A stretch of 64,000 nt of DNA from PALSA-278 sp963760285 (GTDB lineage Bacteria; Acidobacteriota; Terriglobia; Acidiferrales; UBA7541): the NCBI GenBank assembly GCA_963760285.1, contig CAVXCI010000001.1, positions 1,364,001-1,428,000 on the forward strand, written 5' to 3'. The notes under the pieces were generated by a model. That model ran no database searches and had not been told where the DNA came from. It worked only from the letters and a program-made list of their open reading frames with translations. The position numbers were made by a program, and so were the translations under genes. Within the stretch, counting starts at the first letter, position 1; every line of letters starts with the position of its first letter. This document shows positions 9,701 through 19,490 of the stretch, piece by piece.

Positions 9701-9902
9701 GGCGACGGTTGTCGGGCTGCTCCCCATGGCCTTCAAGATCGAGACGGGGAGCGAAGCTTACGCTCCACTGGCAATCGTCATCATAGGCGGCCTCCTTACG
9801 TCTATTGTGCTGACCATTTTTGTCGTTCCCGCCGCATACTTGCTTGCTTATCGGCGTCGGGAGGGAAATGTGGCAGTTGCCGAAGCGGTGCAACCGCAAT
9901 GA
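6753..9902 (+). CDS. RND-family efflux permease
   Basis: A 1049-residue inner-membrane proton-driven transporter. ATG 6753 begins the typical MPSFAIRHPYFIIVLCLLA first helix; the frame is open upstream but that part overlaps the adaptor gene. Two periplasmic domains sit between helices 1-2 and 7-8, and the usual twelve helices are present. In helix 4 the proton-relay aspartates are kept (LIDDSVVVIENV, Asp398 and Asp399). In helix 10 the conserved lysine of AcrB (Lys940) is replaced: MVVSNSILIVDFA has Ser944 there. A similar loss occurs in some RND subfamilies, so the pump is probably active with a different relay. It is co-transcribed with the adaptor and TolC (ATGA overlap at 9899). The substrate is unknown. 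Confidence 0.92.
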   Translation: MPSFAIRHPYFIIVLCLLACVLGITSLVQMPVDMFPPIHIPVVLVATFYNGMPPEQVEADITDTFERFFTLGSGIDHVESRSMAGVSLIKIYFQPGSDANADVTQISNLAMADLRRLPEGTLPPVVMQVDASSLPVCLLTVEGQGLTETQLHDYLQYQIRNQIAGVPGATVPPPFGGRYRQIMVNVDPQKLQAHELSPMDVVRAINDSNLILPAGDVRIGPMDYNIYTNAQVANAQALNSVPLKTEGEKSVFVSDVGTAIDGSFPQYNIVRVNGRKSVYVPVLKQGGDTNTIAVVDGIKKAIRTLRDIPAQLRTRLVFDQSVFVKEAIVTVLREGGLGIFLTGLMILLFLGSVRATVAVFLSIPVSVMITFFILHSWGKGIDTMVLSGLALAFSRLIDDSVVVIENVYRHLEMGEDPKVAAMKGTNEVALAVLAIMLVAVVVFFPVTFLFGVSKYLFSALALAVVIALCASYFDAVTVVPLYCAFFLKGVHAEGGEAGKKSWGARFHARFNARFERVLNFYERWVRKALARPREVLLGFGVLIVISCLLLPFVGISFFPRTDAGQFMINLKAPTGTRIEVTEGYVKKVEQIVREVVPPKELSTVVSNIGVMPDFSSLFTPNSAMHTAFVQVGLVEDHRVSSFIYMRRVQRRIAEEIPELRTYFQSGGLVDAVLNQGVPAPIDVQVSGMDLRRDNHIAQALAQQIKAVPGIADVYIPQDMDYPALQVNVNRDRTSELGLTPKEVLDNLITALTSDTMIAPSYWVDPKTGNNYFVSVQYPENQVKSIEDLKAMPLHAPGLMMPTFLSQVADVKSILTPTEVDHYALQRVIDVYVAPSGEDLGKASSAVRKIMAATSLPANVRLDLRGLVITVQSSFRSFGIGLLVAILLVYLILVAQFASFLDPLLIILAVPTGLVGVAFTLVLTGTTLNIQSLMGIVMLQGMVVSNSILIVDFANTLRAQGHSVGEAVADACRIRLRPILMTSLATVVGLLPMAFKIETGSEAYAPLAIVIIGGLLTSIVLTIFVVPAAYLLAYRRREGNVAVAEAVQPQ

Positions 9903-11242
9903 AACGCGCCACCTGTATAGGTCTCATATTCCTGGGATTGTCGTTTTCGCGGCCAGCCGTGGCGCAATCCGCAGCCCCTGTTTCCGCCCCGGGAGTCGGC
10001 GCCCCGCAAGCCGGCACCGCAAATATGCTGCATCTGGATCTTCCGGGGGCTGAGGCCTTGGCCTTGCAGAATCATCCGCGGCTTCGGGCGTCGCAACTTT
10101 CCGCCGCCGCAGCCGGCGAAATTCCCACGGAGGTGCGTTCTGCTTATTATCCGATGATTAGCGGAAATTTCACCGGGGCGCTTGCCGATCACGATAGCCG
10201 GATCTCGGCCGGCAGTTTGAACAACCCTATTGTATACGGTCGCTACGCCAATGGCTTGGAACTCGATCAGCTCGTGACTGATTTCGGCCGCACGCACAAC
10301 CTGGTGGCCAGCTCGCGCCTGGAAGCGCAGGCCGCAGAGGCGGGAGCCCAGGTGACGCGCGCCGATGTCCTGCTGGGAGTGGATACATCATATTATTCCG
10401 CGCTCAAGGCGCAGGCCGTCTTGAGAGTGGCCCAGCAGACCACGCAGGAACGCCAGGTAGTTGTGGATCAGGTAAGCGCTATGACCGCCAACAAACTGAA
10501 ATCCGGATTGGACCTCAGCTTCGCTAAAGTGAACCTTGCGCAAGCGCAACTGCTGTTGACTCAGGCGGAAAACAATCGGCAAGCGTCCTACGCGGAACTT
10601 TCCATGGCGCTTGGCTTTACGGACCTGCAAGATTTCGATCTCGCTGACGGCACCGAAGAAGAGGCTGCTCTCCCGGACCAGCAGCAGGTCATTGCCGAAG
10701 CCTTTCAGAACCGCCCTGAATTGGCGCAACAGCGCGACTCTGCCGAAGCCGCCAAGCGCTTCGCCACTGCGGAGCGGGATCTATATTTCCCCACTCTCAG
10801 CATTCTTGGCGATGCGGGCTTCACTCCCTATCGCCCGGATGTGGTGACGGATCGCTATGCCGCCGCGGGTTTCAACCTGAGCCTGCCGATTTTCGAGGGT
10901 CATTTATTTGGAGCACGCCGTGCGGAAGCAGATCTTCAAGCGCAAAGTGAAAGCCAGACTCTGCGCGATGTGCAGAACCGTATTGCCCGCGACGTCCGCC
11001 AGGCTTGGCTCAATGCCAATACGGCGTTCCAGAATCTGGACCTTACCGCGCAGCTTCTGACGCAAGCGAACAAGGCTCTGGAACTCGCGCAGGAGCGTTA
11101 CAAACTGGGCCTCAGCTCCATCGTTGAACTCAGTCAGGCACAACTCAATGATGCCCAGGCGCAAATTCAGCAAGCCGCCGCGAAATACGATTACCGAAGC
11201 CAGCTTGCTACGCTTCGCTATCAGGAAGGCCTGTTGCACTGA
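9899..11242 (+). CDS. TolC-family outer-membrane efflux protein
   Basis: A 447-residue outer-membrane channel component completing the tripartite pump. A signal peptide covers residues 1-23 (MKRATCIGLIFLGLSFSRPAVA). Two repeats of the outer-membrane-efflux domain follow (about residues 45-230 and 255-440), with long Ala/Gln-rich helices and beta-strand segments such as YYPMISGNFTGAL and YFPTLSILGDAGF. The motif LAQERYKLGLSSIVELSQAQ near the C-terminus is typical of the family. The start codon overlaps the permease stop (ATGA), so it is the last gene of the 4752-11242 operon. No clear intrinsic terminator follows. Confidence 0.9.
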   Translation: MKRATCIGLIFLGLSFSRPAVAQSAAPVSAPGVGAPQAGTANMLHLDLPGAEALALQNHPRLRASQLSAAAAGEIPTEVRSAYYPMISGNFTGALADHDSRISAGSLNNPIVYGRYANGLELDQLVTDFGRTHNLVASSRLEAQAAEAGAQVTRADVLLGVDTSYYSALKAQAVLRVAQQTTQERQVVVDQVSAMTANKLKSGLDLSFAKVNLAQAQLLLTQAENNRQASYAELSMALGFTDLQDFDLADGTEEEAALPDQQQVIAEAFQNRPELAQQRDSAEAAKRFATAERDLYFPTLSILGDAGFTPYRPDVVTDRYAAAGFNLSLPIFEGHLFGARRAEADLQAQSESQTLRDVQNRIARDVRQAWLNANTAFQNLDLTAQLLTQANKALELAQERYKLGLSSIVELSQAQLNDAQAQIQQAAAKYDYRSQLATLRYQEGLLH

Positions 11243-11917
11243 GGCGCCGCTGCCTTACTCGCGATGATATTTGTCCAGCGAGCAGAGTGCGAGGTCAGGC
11301 AGGAGGCCGCTGAAGGAAGCCTACTCCTGTCTCTGCTTCCACCCAATCTCACTGGCCAGCCGCAAGTGGTGATAGATGAACTCCCCGCTCGCCCCATGGC
11401 ACGAGAACTCAGTCTGTCTGCGGGGCATGCCGCCGCGCCGCGTAAATGAAAGTATTGTTCGGAACAGAATTACCATGCGACTCCAATGATCTTTTCATAT
11501 CCCGTTGCCAGCAACAACCATGCTGTATTTGCCCATGCGAATGCGACTTGCTTGTGGGAAGGCACGTGCGTGCGTTGGTTTTTTTCTGTGCTCCCCCATC
11601 TGTGCCGGTTCCTCTTTCGATTTGCCGCTTTTAATTCCCAGCTTGTACGCCAGTGAGTGAAAGGTTCGGCAGGGGGCGCGCCCGCTGGGACACACTCTGG
11701 TGGCACATTCGTTGCGTCCACCAGAGAAAAGCCACACTATGTGCGAGCCGCTAGGCATAAACCCGGAATTCCCGCTTTAAACGCCGGTACCCAAATTACA
11801 AATCTGTGACATTCCACTGACAACTTCCGTCCTTTTTTGCGCCAGCATATATCCCTGCATCGGGCAGTCGGATGCAGTATCAGGATTCGAATCCATCGGT
11901 CCTAAGGAGAATTCATT
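11243..11917. other. Long intergenic region with palindromes
   Basis: About 675 bases without a convincing gene. Short ORFs lack ribosome sites and recognisable sequence. It contains a 9-bp inverted repeat (CTCTGGTGG at 11695-11703, CCACCAGAG at 11718-11726, 14-base loop) and a perfect 12-base palindrome GGATTCGAATCC at 11883-11894, 23 bases before the next ATG. The latter resembles a tRNA T-loop, but no acceptor or anticodon arms surround it. Confidence 0.5.
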
Positions 11918-12952
11918 ATGCGACATTCAATATGCCGAGCCATTGTTCTAAGCGTATCGCTTTCGCTCTTGCTGGTATCTGTTTGCGGCTCTACCTCGGC
12001 ACAGGGATACAAGTTGTTTAGGCTGGATTCGAATGTATCAGGCAAGGCAAGACACACCGATCCTCTTCTGATTAACGGCTGGGGAATCGCCTACGCGCCA
12101 GGCGGTGCTTTTTGGGTCAGTGACGAAGGAGATGGTTGGTCAACCCTATACAATGGTGTTGGAGTGCCTCAAAGCCTGATCGTGACGATACCCTCGGCTA
12201 ACGGCATTGACACGGGTTCACCCACCGGCATTGTTTACAATGGCTCGCAACAGTTCCAGGTTGAGGGGTGGGCGTCCACCTTCCTGTTCGCAACCTTGGA
12301 CGGCACAATCAGTGGCTGGTCAGAGATAGCGAATCCTACTGAGGCCATCATTGCCGTCAATAACTCATCCTCGGGGGCCGTTTACACCGCCCTGGCTATT
12401 ACCAGCCATCCATCTGGAAATTATTTGTTTGCTACCGATAATGCCAACAATAAAGTCGACATGTACGACGGAAACTTCAACCTTGTAAAGTCCTTTACGG
12501 ATACCACTCTCAAAGGCATGGCCCCGTTTGGCATTCAGAACATCAACGGGCAGGTTTATGTCGCTTTCGCGCCAACGTCGGGTGCCGCTGGCGGTGTGAT
12601 TGACATCTTCGATGAGAGCGGCAATTTTGTGAAGCTCCTGGCACAGGGCAAGCCTCTCAATCAGCCATGGGGATTCGCAATGGCCCCCAGCAACTTCGGT
12701 CCGCTGAGCAATACCCTGCTTGTTTGCAATAATACGAATACGGGAACTATAAGCGGATTCAATCCCAAGACCGGTGCTTACGTCGGAACCATCACGGACG
12801 CCAAGGGCAAGCCAATTCGGATCAATCAGATTTGGGGAATTGAATTTGGTGGAGGCACTGCAAACAATGGCAAGACGAACCAGCTTTTCTTCGCCTCCGG
12901 CCCGGGCAACAATCTGGACGGTGGCTTCGGGGGAATCGCCTACGTCAAATAG
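11918..12952 (+). CDS. TIGR03118-family secreted beta-propeller protein
   Basis: A 344-residue exported protein with a signal peptide at residues 1-29 (cleavage after STSA). It matches from memory the TIGR03118 family: the opening block YKLFRLDSNVSGKARHTDP, then LLINGWGIAYAPGGAFWVSD, repeated blades such as LFATDNANNKVDMYDGNFN, and the C-terminal NQIWGIEFGGG and NQLFFASGPGNNLDGGFGGI. The family is widespread in acidobacteria and has no established function; the fold is probably a six-bladed propeller of NHL type. AAGGAG lies just upstream of ATG 11918 and an intrinsic terminator follows, so it is probably a single-gene transcript. Confidence 0.85.
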   Translation: MRHSICRAIVLSVSLSLLLVSVCGSTSAQGYKLFRLDSNVSGKARHTDPLLINGWGIAYAPGGAFWVSDEGDGWSTLYNGVGVPQSLIVTIPSANGIDTGSPTGIVYNGSQQFQVEGWASTFLFATLDGTISGWSEIANPTEAIIAVNNSSSGAVYTALAITSHPSGNYLFATDNANNKVDMYDGNFNLVKSFTDTTLKGMAPFGIQNINGQVYVAFAPTSGAAGGVIDIFDESGNFVKLLAQGKPLNQPWGFAMAPSNFGPLSNTLLVCNNTNTGTISGFNPKTGAYVGTITDAKGKPIRINQIWGIEFGGGTANNGKTNQLFFASGPGNNLDGGFGGIAYVK

Positions 12953-13410
12953 CTGCCACCATTGCTGTCTTCAAGGGACGTCCCCGCTGGGCGGAACGCC
13001 CGTTTTATTTGCGCGAAGTTGTCTGATATTGTGCCGCCAAGGGCCAGTTTTTCCCTGATGCTTCTCTGCTGAAATCTCCAGAGCGCCGCGTCATTTTGGA
13101 AGTTCGCATCGATTACTACTCCATTCCTTTCCCAGTTCGAATCCAGCTGCTTAATCGCGTGCCTTTGTTTTTGCTTTGCGCCCCAGAGCTGACTCAAATA
13201 GAATTCTTTTTGTGGATTGTTTGCAGTTGGCAAGTGCTCCGCCGGGATTGGCGCATCTGTCAAGCGCCGGCGTGTTCTTTAATCCGTGATTTCCGGAATT
13301 CTGTCAAGGTTTTCTTTGCGTGCAGCGCACGCCTCCTGCAGGGGTGTGGTGTTAAGCCGTGTTTTTTCATGCTTCATCAGGTATAGTTCGGATGCATCGC
13401 ATCAAGCGTA
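12953..13410. other. Intergenic region after the propeller gene
   Basis: Apart from the terminator at 12989-13010 I see no gene in these 458 bases. Short ORFs on both strands have no ribosome site and no recognisable sequence. Confidence 0.5.
12989..13010 (+). terminator. Intrinsic terminator
   Basis: GGGCG at 12989-12993, loop GAA, CGCCC at 12997-13001, then G and TTTTATTT at 13003-13010. It lies 37 bases after the stop of the TIGR03118-type gene. Confidence 0.65.
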
Positions 13411-14319
13411 ATGGACACCGTAAAAACTAAAGTCCTTTTCATCGCTGGCTCAGGTCGAAGCGGGACCACTCTCGTCGCCATGCTCCTAGGCGAGGTCCAG
13501 GGCTTCCTTAACGTGGGCGAAGCTGCGCGCTATCTCTTCGAGGCGGGCATGCAGGCTCGCGGCATCCCGTGTGGCTGCGGGAAACCAGTGTCCGCGTGCG
13601 AATTTTGGAAGGACATGCTCCCCATCATTCCGCCCGATCTCCCCCAAATCGGCGCGCGACTCATTCGTATTCGCCGTTTCCCCTCCATTTCTTCGCGCAG
13701 CGGCGGTCGTGGACTATCTCCGGACGAAAAGCGCATCCTCTCCTCCATGGAGCAGGTTTACAAACAGGTCCGACGCCAGACGGGATGTGAAGTGATTGTT
13801 GACTCGTCCAAGGATCCCAGCACGGGGCTGATGATCAGCCTCATCCCCGAGGTCGAGTTGCACGTCCTTCATCTCGTCCGCGAGCCGAGCAACGTCGTCG
13901 CCAGTTGGACCAGCAAGAAAGGTTATCTGCGCACCCATTCCTTCCTGAATTCCATCCGCTATTGGTGGTCCTACAACGTCTTTTCCGAGAAACTTCGCGA
14001 ACACGCCAAGTCTTACACGCGCATTCGTTTTGAGGATTTCGTCCGCGAGCCGGAAGAATTTCTGCGCGAAATTACTACCACGGTGATGGGCCGTCCCATA
14101 CCCACTCCGTTCCTTCATGGCAATGAGGCAGTCGTACAGATTCAGCACCACCTGGCCGGCAATCCCGACAAGCTCTCCACCGGCAGTCTTACCATCGGCG
14201 GCCGCGCCGCCAAACCGACGTCCCCTCTCCGCAGGCTCATTGTCAACTTTTTAACATTCCCGCTTCAGTATCGGTATGGCTACCTCCCGTCGAAATCCTC
14301 TCTGTCGGGTAGTGAGTGA
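13411..14319 (+). CDS. PAPS-dependent sulfotransferase family protein
   Basis: A 302-residue cytoplasmic enzyme expected to transfer sulfate from PAPS to a hydroxyl or amine acceptor. The 5'-phosphosulfate loop is at residues 12-21 (AGSGRSGTTL). The 3'-phosphate site is in the block VIVDSSKDPSTGLMISL followed by LHLVREPSNVVASW. RIRFEDFVREPEEFL near residue 210 is the usual family motif before the C-terminal helices. Length is normal. No Shine-Dalgarno sequence is visible before ATG 13411. Neighbours are unrelated on both sides, so the acceptor (glycan, lipid or small molecule) cannot be inferred. Confidence 0.85.
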   Translation: MDTVKTKVLFIAGSGRSGTTLVAMLLGEVQGFLNVGEAARYLFEAGMQARGIPCGCGKPVSACEFWKDMLPIIPPDLPQIGARLIRIRRFPSISSRSGGRGLSPDEKRILSSMEQVYKQVRRQTGCEVIVDSSKDPSTGLMISLIPEVELHVLHLVREPSNVVASWTSKKGYLRTHSFLNSIRYWWSYNVFSEKLREHAKSYTRIRFEDFVREPEEFLREITTTVMGRPIPTPFLHGNEAVVQIQHHLAGNPDKLSTGSLTIGGRAAKPTSPLRRLIVNFLTFPLQYRYGYLPSKSSLSGSE

Positions 14320-14389
14320 CGCATTTCTGGCGGAACCCGGGGCGATCTCTCCGCGTACTATGATCTTGGATGTCTGAAAGGGAGCCCGC

Positions 14390-15665
14390 ATGAATTCGCG
14401 AACAATTCGCACGACCGGAATTCCATTTGCCGTCGTTGCCGTCATTGCGCTGTCGTATGCCGTGACTGGCGCGCCATTGCCGCAGGGCTTGGCCAGTTCT
14501 GCTCCTGCACACCAAGATCGAGTCCTGGTTCTTCGCGGCGCGAAAGTCTATCCGTCGCCCACTCAACCGCCCATTCCCAATGCCACGGTGATCATTCGTG
14601 ACGGAAAAATAGTGGGAGTTTATGGCCAAGACCAGACTTCGATTTCCAAGGCTGCGAAAGTCCTGGATTGCACCGGATTGACCATCCTTAGTGGATTCCA
14701 GAATAGCCACGTTCATTTCACGGAACAGAAATGGGTTGGTGCGCAGAATGCCCCCGCGAAGAAACTTGCAGTCCAATTGCAGGACATGCTTACGCAATAC
14801 GGATTTACCACGATTGTGGACACGGGTTCGGACATCTTCAATACCGTTGCCCTCCGCAAGAGGATTGAATCTGGTGAAATTCCCGGCCCGCGCATTCTCA
14901 CCGCCGGCGACCCGCTTTATCCCCACAACGGCATTCCGTATTACTTGAAGGATACGCTGCCGCCCGAAATCGTCGCCGTCATGGCCCAGCCCGCTACGCC
15001 GCAGGAGGCCATCGCCGCTGTTCAATTCGACCTGAGCAATGGCGCGGACATCATCAAACTGTTCACTGGTTCATGGATTATGCGCGGCAAGGTTCTCCCC
15101 ATGGATCCGGCTGTAGCCGCCGCAGCCGTGGTGGCCGCGCACCAAGATGACAAGCTGGTGTTCTCTCATCCTTCGGACTTGCAGGGATTCTTGGTTGCTC
15201 TGAATGCGGGTGTGGATGTTCTTGCCCATTCCGTGGAGGATTTGCGAGGCTGGAAGCCGGAATATATCCAGCAAATGATTGGGGCGCATATGGCCATGAT
15301 CCCCACGCTGCATCTGTTTGGAGGAGATGACGATCTCGCCCGCGATTCTACAGGAAGTCGGAGACTTCCAGAAGGCCGGCGGCCAGATTCTCTTCGGCAC
15401 TGATGTTGGTTATCTCCACGACTACGACCCGTCCGATGAGTATGTGCTGATGCAACGCGCCGGACTTACCTTCCCGCAGATCCTCGCTTCGCTCACTACG
15501 GCTCCGGCAGAGCGGTTTAAGGAATCCAGCCTGCGCGGCCGCGTTGCCGCTGGAAAGCAAGCGGACCTGGTTGTTCTTCAGGGCGATCCGGCCGTTGATG
15601 TTCATTCCTTTACTCGCGTGCAATACACCATTCGCAGCGGCAAGGTGATCTATTCCAACCGCTGA
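14390..15665 (+). CDS. Exported amidohydrolase (imidazolonepropionase-like), split by one frameshift
   Basis: A metal-dependent hydrolase of about 425 residues read in two frames. The first frame runs from ATG 14390 (AAAGGGAG five bases upstream) to about 15335; the second from about 15325 to the stop at 15663-15665. A signal peptide covers residues 1-28. Metal ligands of the amidohydrolase barrel are visible: HVH at His107/His109, the candidate carboxylated lysine Lys223 (DIIKLF), His260 (FSHPSD) and His280 (AHSVED), and in the second frame the Asp of LFGTDVGYL. The C-terminal block AAGKQADLVVLQGDP is the usual small beta domain. The frame moves forward by one base between 15318 and 15345 while the protein stays conserved, so an indel error is likelier than decay. 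The substrate (a cyclic amide or dipeptide) is unknown. Confidence 0.8.
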
Positions 15666-15711
15666 AAATTTCTCTGAGGACCATTTCTGGCATCAAAGTC
15701 TGCTGTTAGGC

Positions 15712-15741
15712 TTGACAAGGTGCCGAACCACTGCGTACGCT
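15712..15741 (+). promoter_or_regulatory. Sigma70-like promoter upstream of dprA
   Basis: Perfect TTGACA at 15712-15717, an 18-base spacer and TACGCT at 15736-15741 (fits TAnnnT). The predicted start is about 10-12 bases before ATG 15759, leaving no room for a Shine-Dalgarno sequence. Confidence 0.5.
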
Positions 15742-15758
15742 CCCCTCGAACCCCTTCC

Positions 15759-16885
15759 ATGAATAATGAGGAGTCTTACCTGGGTTGGGTGGCCCTCGGT
15801 CTCACGCCGGGACTTGGCGCCCGTAGTGCTGGCAAATTGTTGCGGTTCTTTGGCAGCCCTAAAGACATTTTCCAGGCCAGTCTGACAGCGTTAGAAGCGC
15901 AGCACGTGCCTGCGGTAGTCGCGCAGGCCATTCATTCCCGGCGAGCCGATGTCGGCTGCTGCAAAGGAGTTGGCGGCTATTGATGCTGCAGGCGTCCGAT
16001 TGATGACTTGGGACGAACCGGGGTATCCGCTGCGCTTGCGGGAGATTTACGATCCTCCACCATTGCTGTATCTTCGCGGAAATGCTGAACTTCTGGCCCG
16101 TTACAGCATCGCCATAGTGGGGACGCGTCGTCCGAGCCCTTACGGGAATCAAATGGGTGAGAAGCTGGGGTGGGATTTGGCCGAGCGCGGGCTGGTAGTC
16201 GTCAGCGGTTTGGCCCGAGGAATTGACGCCAGCGCCCATGCGGGGGCTTTGGCGGCCACGAATGGCGGCACTATCGCCGTCCTTGGTTGTGGGGTGGATG
16301 TTATCTATCCCAAGGAAAATCGGAAGCTTTATGCCAACATCGAAAGCCGCGGCCTCATCCTCAGTGAGTTCTGTATGGGCGCGTTTCCCGCGCCCCAGAA
16401 TTTCCCGGTACGTAACCGAGTGATAGCAGGCATGACACTCGGTGTTGTCGTCGTGGAGGGGGCGCAGTATTCTGGCTCTTTGATTACCGCGCGTCTGGCC
16501 ATGGACTTCGGCCGCGAGGTGTACGGTGTACCTGGAAACACCACACAGCCCGGGAGCTTCGGCCCCAATCACCTAATTAAGCAGGGGGCCAAGCTGGTGA
16601 CGGATGGGAAGACGTGGTGGACGAACTACCCACGCCCATCCGCGCGGAGATTCTGCCTGTAGAACGGCCACGACAGCGGAGCGGGCCTCCTTTTGAGCAG
16701 CCCTTCGGAACAGGAGCGGGCCCTGTTTGCGCTCCTTACCGTTGAAGAGCCCCGACAGGCGGATGAAATCATGGAGCTCTCCGGCATGAATTCGTCCGTG
16801 AGTGCTGGCGTTGCTCTTCGAGATGGAGATGAAGGGTGCCATCCGCCAGTTGCCGGGAAAGCGATTCGTGAAGGCGATGGTATGA
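15759..16885 (+). CDS. dprA: DNA-processing protein DprA, split by several frameshifts
   Basis: Encodes DprA/Smf, which protects incoming single-stranded DNA and loads RecA during transformation. The frame begins at ATG 15759 (SYLGWVALGLTPGLGARSAG, a SAM-like N-terminal domain). It shifts near 15945 into a long frame with the Rossmann-fold core: SIAIVGTRRPSPYG, VVSGLARGIDASAHAGAL, FPVRNRVIAGM and VVEGAQYSGSLITARLA. It shifts again near 16610 (VVDELPTPIRAEILPVE continues in another frame), near 16705 and near 16800, ending with the winged-helix tail GAIRQLPGKRFVKAMV and TGA at 16883-16885. The length of about 375 residues is normal. Conservation between the breaks points to indel errors. Gene order dprA-topA-xerC is common. 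Confidence 0.85.
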
Positions 16886-16940
16886 GGAGTCGCGCGGCAA
16901 AGCCCGCCCAGCGCGGAATGCTTAAGAATAGAGAAGGAAT

Positions 16941-19490
16941 ATGGGACGTTCACTGGTAATCGTAGAGTCGCCGGCCAAGGCGAAAACCATCAACAAATAT
17001 CTCGGACGTAATTACGCTGTCCGGGCCTCGCTGGGGCATGTTAAGGATCTGCCGAAAAAGGTCTTGGGCATTGACGTGGACAATAATTTCGAGCCGACCT
17101 ATGAGGTCATTGCCGGCAAGGAAAAAGTATTGAAGGAACTGCGGGCGCTGGCGGCGGATGCGGACGCATTTATTTGGCGGCTGATCCCGATCGCGAAGGC
17201 GAAGCGATTTGCGCGCACTTGGCGGAATTCTTCGCGACGATGGCTGCGGCAGAAAGCGCAAGGAGAAGACCGCCGAGGGAACGGCGCCAAGGCAAAAACG
17301 GAAGGCAAAAGCAGGGGCGAAACTTCCGGAACGGTCGCAAAATATTTCGCGTTCTGTTCCACGAAATCACGCCCAAGGCAATCGCCGCGGCTTTTGAGCA
17401 TCCCGGCAGCGATGAATACCAACCTGGTGGACGCGCAGCAGACCCGCCGGGTGCTCGATCGCCTGGTGGGTTACAAGATTTCTCCATTGCTCTGGGATAA
17501 AGTTCGCAGCGGACTTTCCGCCGGGCGCGTGCAGACCGTTGCTCTGCGGCTGATCGCCGAACGCGAGAGGGAAATTCGCGCCTTCATGCCCAAGCGAATA
17601 TTGGAGTATTCATGCGATGTTGAACGGCGCTGAGCCGCCGGCTTTTGAGGCTAAGCTCGCGCGTCACCGCGGTGAAGAAATTGAAATCGGCAATCAGGAG
17701 GCCGCTGACAAGATTCTGGCGGAGTTGCAGGGGGCGCGCTGGCTGGTCAGCTCCATTCAGCAAAAGGAAAAACGCCGCTACTCAGCGCCGCCTTTCACTA
17801 CCTCGAAGCTGCAGCAAGAGGCCTACAACAAGCTGCGTTTCTCCGCCAAGCGCACCATGATGCTGGCGCAACGTCTGTATGAAGGCATCGAGCTGGGTGA
17901 GGAAGGCTCCGTGGCGCTGATTACCTACATGCGCACCGATTCCGTGAAGCGTGTCGCAGGAGGCGCTGGCCAGGTGCGCGGATACATTGGCGACAACTTA
18001 CGGCGCGGACTATCTGCCCGAAAAGCCCAACATCTACAAATCAAAGAAAGAGGCGCAGGAGGCTCACGAAGCCATTCGTCCCACGGATGTTGCTCGTTCG
18101 CCGGAGGATGTGAAGCGATATCTTGGAGGATGATGTTTATAGACTGTATCGCCTGATCTGGCAGCGCTTCGTGGCTTCGCAAATGATGCCCGCGATTTTC
18201 GACCAGACCACCATCGATGTTACCGCCGGCGAGTATATCTTCCGCGCTTCCGGATCAGTCCTGAGGTTCGCCGGCTTCCTGGCCGTCTATCAGGAAGACG
18301 CGGGAGGAAAAAGATGAAGAGGCTGACGAGGAAGGACGCACGCTGCCGCGCATCACAGAGGGCGAGACACTGACGTCTGGAAAAAATACGCCCGGACCAG
18401 CATTTCACCGAACCGCGCCCACGCTATACCGAAGCCACCTGGTCAAGGAGCTTGAAGAAAAGGGCATCGGCCGCCCGTCCACTTATGCGTCGATTATATC
18501 CACAATCGTGGACCGCGAATATGTTTCCAAGGACCAGGGCCGGCTAACGCCCACTTTGCTGGGCGAAAAGGTCAGCGATCTGCTGGTGAAAAGCTTTGAG
18601 GACATTTTCGACGTGGGTTTCACCGCCCGCATGGAGGATGAACTCGACGAAATCGAGGAAGGCAAACTTCCTTGGCGGGAATCCGTGAGGGAATTCTACT
18701 GCCGCTTCGAGGCGGATCTGGAGAAGGCCAGTGGCGAAATGGAATCCTACAAAGCCGGAATTCCCACCGACCAGAAATGCGAGAAATGCGGACAGGGGAT
18801 TTTGCTGGAGCGCATCAGCCGCCACGGATTTTTCCTGGGATGCTCGCGCTACCCGGAATGTGATTATACCCGCGATCTCTCGGACACTGGAACGGAGGTG
18901 GTGGAAGGGGAAAACACAACCCAGTATTGCGACAATTGCGGCAAGGAAATGGCCATCAAGCGCGGCCGATTCGGCACATTCCTCGCCTGCACCGGCTATC
19001 CCGATTGCAAGACTACGCGGCGATTGGTTCCGGCACCGGAAAAGCCAGGGAGCCCGACGTGGTTTTGGATGAAAAGTGCCCGCTCTGTGAAGAACAGCTT
19101 CTTAAGCGGCACGGACGTTTCGGCGAATTTATCGGCTGTTCCAAGTATCCAAAGTGCAAATACACCCGCCCCATTACTTTAGGCATTGCTTGTCCCAAAT
19201 GTAGCCAGGGAGAGTTTGTCCGGCGCGGCACGTCCCGCGGCCGCGGCGCAGGACGTATGTTTTATGGGTGCAGCCGCTATCCGGACTGCGATTTCACCAC
19301 GCCGCATGAGCCGGTGGCGCAGCCCTGCCCCAAATGCGGCGCACCATTTATAGTGGAGAAGCGCACCAAGCGCGGGAATTTCCGTTCTTGTATCAAGGAA
19401 GGTTGTGATTGGGAGGAAGTTGTTCCTGAGGTCGCCTTGGCAGTTGCCGAACCAGAAGTAGCCGACAGCGTAGTGCCAGCAAGCTCGTGA
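16941..19490 (+). CDS. topA: DNA topoisomerase I, split by about ten frameshifts
   Basis: Encodes type IA topoisomerase, which relaxes negative supercoils and is essential in most bacteria. AGAAGGA precedes ATG 16941. The Toprim domain begins LVIVESPAKAKTI and continues after a shift near 17165 with AADPDREGEAICAHLAEFF (metal-binding DxDxE). LSAGRVQTVALRLIAERERE is family-typical. The catalytic tyrosine is in ALITYMRTDS near 17925. The C-terminal part holds five Cys4 zinc ribbons, such as CEKCGQGILLERISRHGFF and CDNCGKEMAIKRGRFGTF. Shifts fall near 17165, 17400, 17600, 17945, 17975-18005 (two), 18125, 18300, 18372, 18445 and 19040. The reconstructed length of about 850 residues is normal. The high density of breaks with intact protein between them indicates sequencing or assembly errors. 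Confidence 0.9.

Noticed and set aside
11880..11896. tRNA T-loop-like sequence (TTCGAATC)
   Set aside because: No acceptor, D or anticodon stems can be drawn around it; it is simply a palindrome.
13096..13386. ORF of 96 codons before the sulfotransferase
   Set aside because: No ribosome site; Cys/Phe/Leu-rich composition typical of a non-coding frame.
15759..19490. Programmed frameshifting in dprA or topA
   Set aside because: There are too many sites, in different directions, with no shared slippery sequence or downstream structure. Indel errors explain them better.
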